From Alphaproteobacteria bacterium (GTDB taxonomy: Bacteria; Pseudomonadota; Alphaproteobacteria; UBA2966), in assembly GCA_021296255.1 (NCBI GenBank), contig JAGWAU010000039.1, forward strand, positions 1 through 53,111: a stretch of DNA of 53,111 bases, read 5' to 3'. The position numbers and the translations under genes were made by a program. The notes under the pieces are model-generated. The model worked only from the letters and a program-made list of their open reading frames with translations. It ran no database searches and had not been told where the DNA came from. Below, in pieces: positions 52,362-53,111 of the stretch (position 1 is the first letter of the stretch; each line of letters starts with the position of its first letter).

Positions 52362-53111
52362 GTGATTGACCTTCCGCTCCTGTCCCTGGTCACCTTCCTG
52401 CCGACCGTCGGCGCGGCGTTCATCCTGTTGATCCGTGGCGAAGAGGAAGTCGTCGCGCGCAACGCGCGCTGGGTGGCGATGTGGACGACGGTGATGACGT
52501 TCGGCGCATCGCTCGTCATCTGGTTCTGGTTCAACCCGTCGACGGCAGAGTTTCAGTTTGTCGAGAAGAAGGCGTGGATCGGCAGTGGAATCAATTACCA
52601 CATGGGCGTCGACGGTATTTCGATGCTCTTCGTTCTCCTGACTACGCTGCTCACGCCGCTCTGCATCCTCGCCAGTTGGGAAGCGATCTCGTCTCGCGTC
52701 AAGGAGTACATGATCGCCTTCCTGATCATGGAAACCATGATGATCGGCGTGTTCTGTGCCCTTGATTTCGTGGTCTTCTACTTGTTCTTCGAGGGCGGCC
52801 TCATCCCCATGTTCCTGATCATCGGTGTCTGGGGCGGAGAGCGACGCGTCTATGCGACGTTCAAATTCTTCCTCTACACTCTGCTGGGGTCCGTGCTCAT
52901 GTTGCTCGCGATCCTGGCGATGTACCTGAAGGTCGGTACCACGGATATTCCGACGTTGATGAGCGCCGGGTTCGATGTCTCATGGCAGCAATGGTTGTGG
53001 CTGGCCTTCTTCGCGGCGTTCGCCGTGAAAATTCCCATGTGGCCGGTCCACACGTGGCTTCCCGACGCCCATGTCGAGGCACCGACCGCGGGCTCGGTGA
53101 TCCTTGCCGGG
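52362..53111 (+). CDS. nuoM: NADH-quinone oxidoreductase subunit M, partial (runs off window)
   Basis: The first 250 codons of nuoM, open to the end of the window. GTG at 52362 follows nuoL by three nucleotides and is preceded by GGAGCTAGAAC. Readable features are [18 protein letters not shown] at the start, [16 protein letters not shown], the conserved glutamate in [19 protein letters not shown], and [30 protein letters not shown] with the lysine and histidine of the proton channel. No in-frame stop before the edge. Confidence 0.97.
   Translation, partial: MIDLPLLSLVTFLPTVGAAFILLIRGEEEVVARNARWVAMWTTVMTFGASLVIWFWFNPSTAEFQFVEKKAWIGSGINYHMGVDGISMLFVLLTTLLTPLCILASWEAISSRVKEYMIAFLIMETMMIGVFCALDFVVFYLFFEGGLIPMFLIIGVWGGERRVYATFKFFLYTLLGSVLMLLAILAMYLKVGTTDIPTLMSAGFDVSWQQWLWLAFFAAFAVKIPMWPVHTWLPDAHVEAPTAGSVILAG

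Overview
The window looks like chromosomal DNA of a high-GC alphaproteobacterium, probably Rhodospirillales-like. The basis is the run tig-clpP-clpX-lon-HU-tRNA-Val-tRNA-Asp-nuoABCDEFGHIJKLM (34.0-53.1 kb), the four-helix SMR, TRAP and M20/M19 catabolic genes typical of marine and soil alphaproteobacteria, frequent GTG/TTG starts and ATGA gene overlaps. The taxonomic assignment is an inference from gene order and family flavour, not from a database search.

Left part (0-33.7 kb) is accessory and metabolic. It starts with a secreted SUMF1-domain protein and two divergent PLP aminotransferases, then tRNA-His, an RND/MMPL exporter, a decayed metallo-beta-lactamase fragment, an SMR exporter, an orphan TRAP binding protein, an isochorismatase-type hydrolase and a divergent Tag-like DNA glycosylase. 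At 10.3-15.1 kb lies an oxygenase module: an FNR/2Fe-2S reductase, a Rieske oxygenase, a TauD-type dioxygenase, an enol-lactonase-like hydrolase and a 65-residue protein that carries the same N-terminal motif as the Rieske oxygenase. Three tandem, translationally coupled DHA2-type MFS exporters follow (15.2-19.9 kb). Next comes a minus-strand amide/ureide-type group: a frameshifted PuuE-like polysaccharide deacetylase, a second TauD-type dioxygenase, an M20 carbamoylase, an M19 dipeptidase and an aldo/keto reductase. Then come an ACP-acyl-AMP ligase-acyltransferase fusion, a frameshifted DadA-like dehydrogenase, an amidase, a methyltransferase and the NAD(P)HX repair enzyme.

Right part (33.9-53.1 kb) is core genome: tRNA-Leu, trigger factor, ClpP, ClpX, Lon, HU, two tRNAs and the complex I operon, cut by the window end inside nuoM. 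Lon is preceded by a good match to the heat-shock sigma-32 consensus. HU and tRNA-His have near-consensus housekeeping promoters.

Four reading frames are broken: the metallo-beta-lactamase remnant, the PuuE-like deacetylase, the DadA-like gene, and nuoI, where a 17-nt deletion removes the conserved C-terminus. A broken nuoI inside an otherwise intact nuo operon is either a real lesion or an assembly problem and should be checked first. The most novel-looking signals are the small protein sharing the Rieske N-terminal motif and the triple MFS operon.
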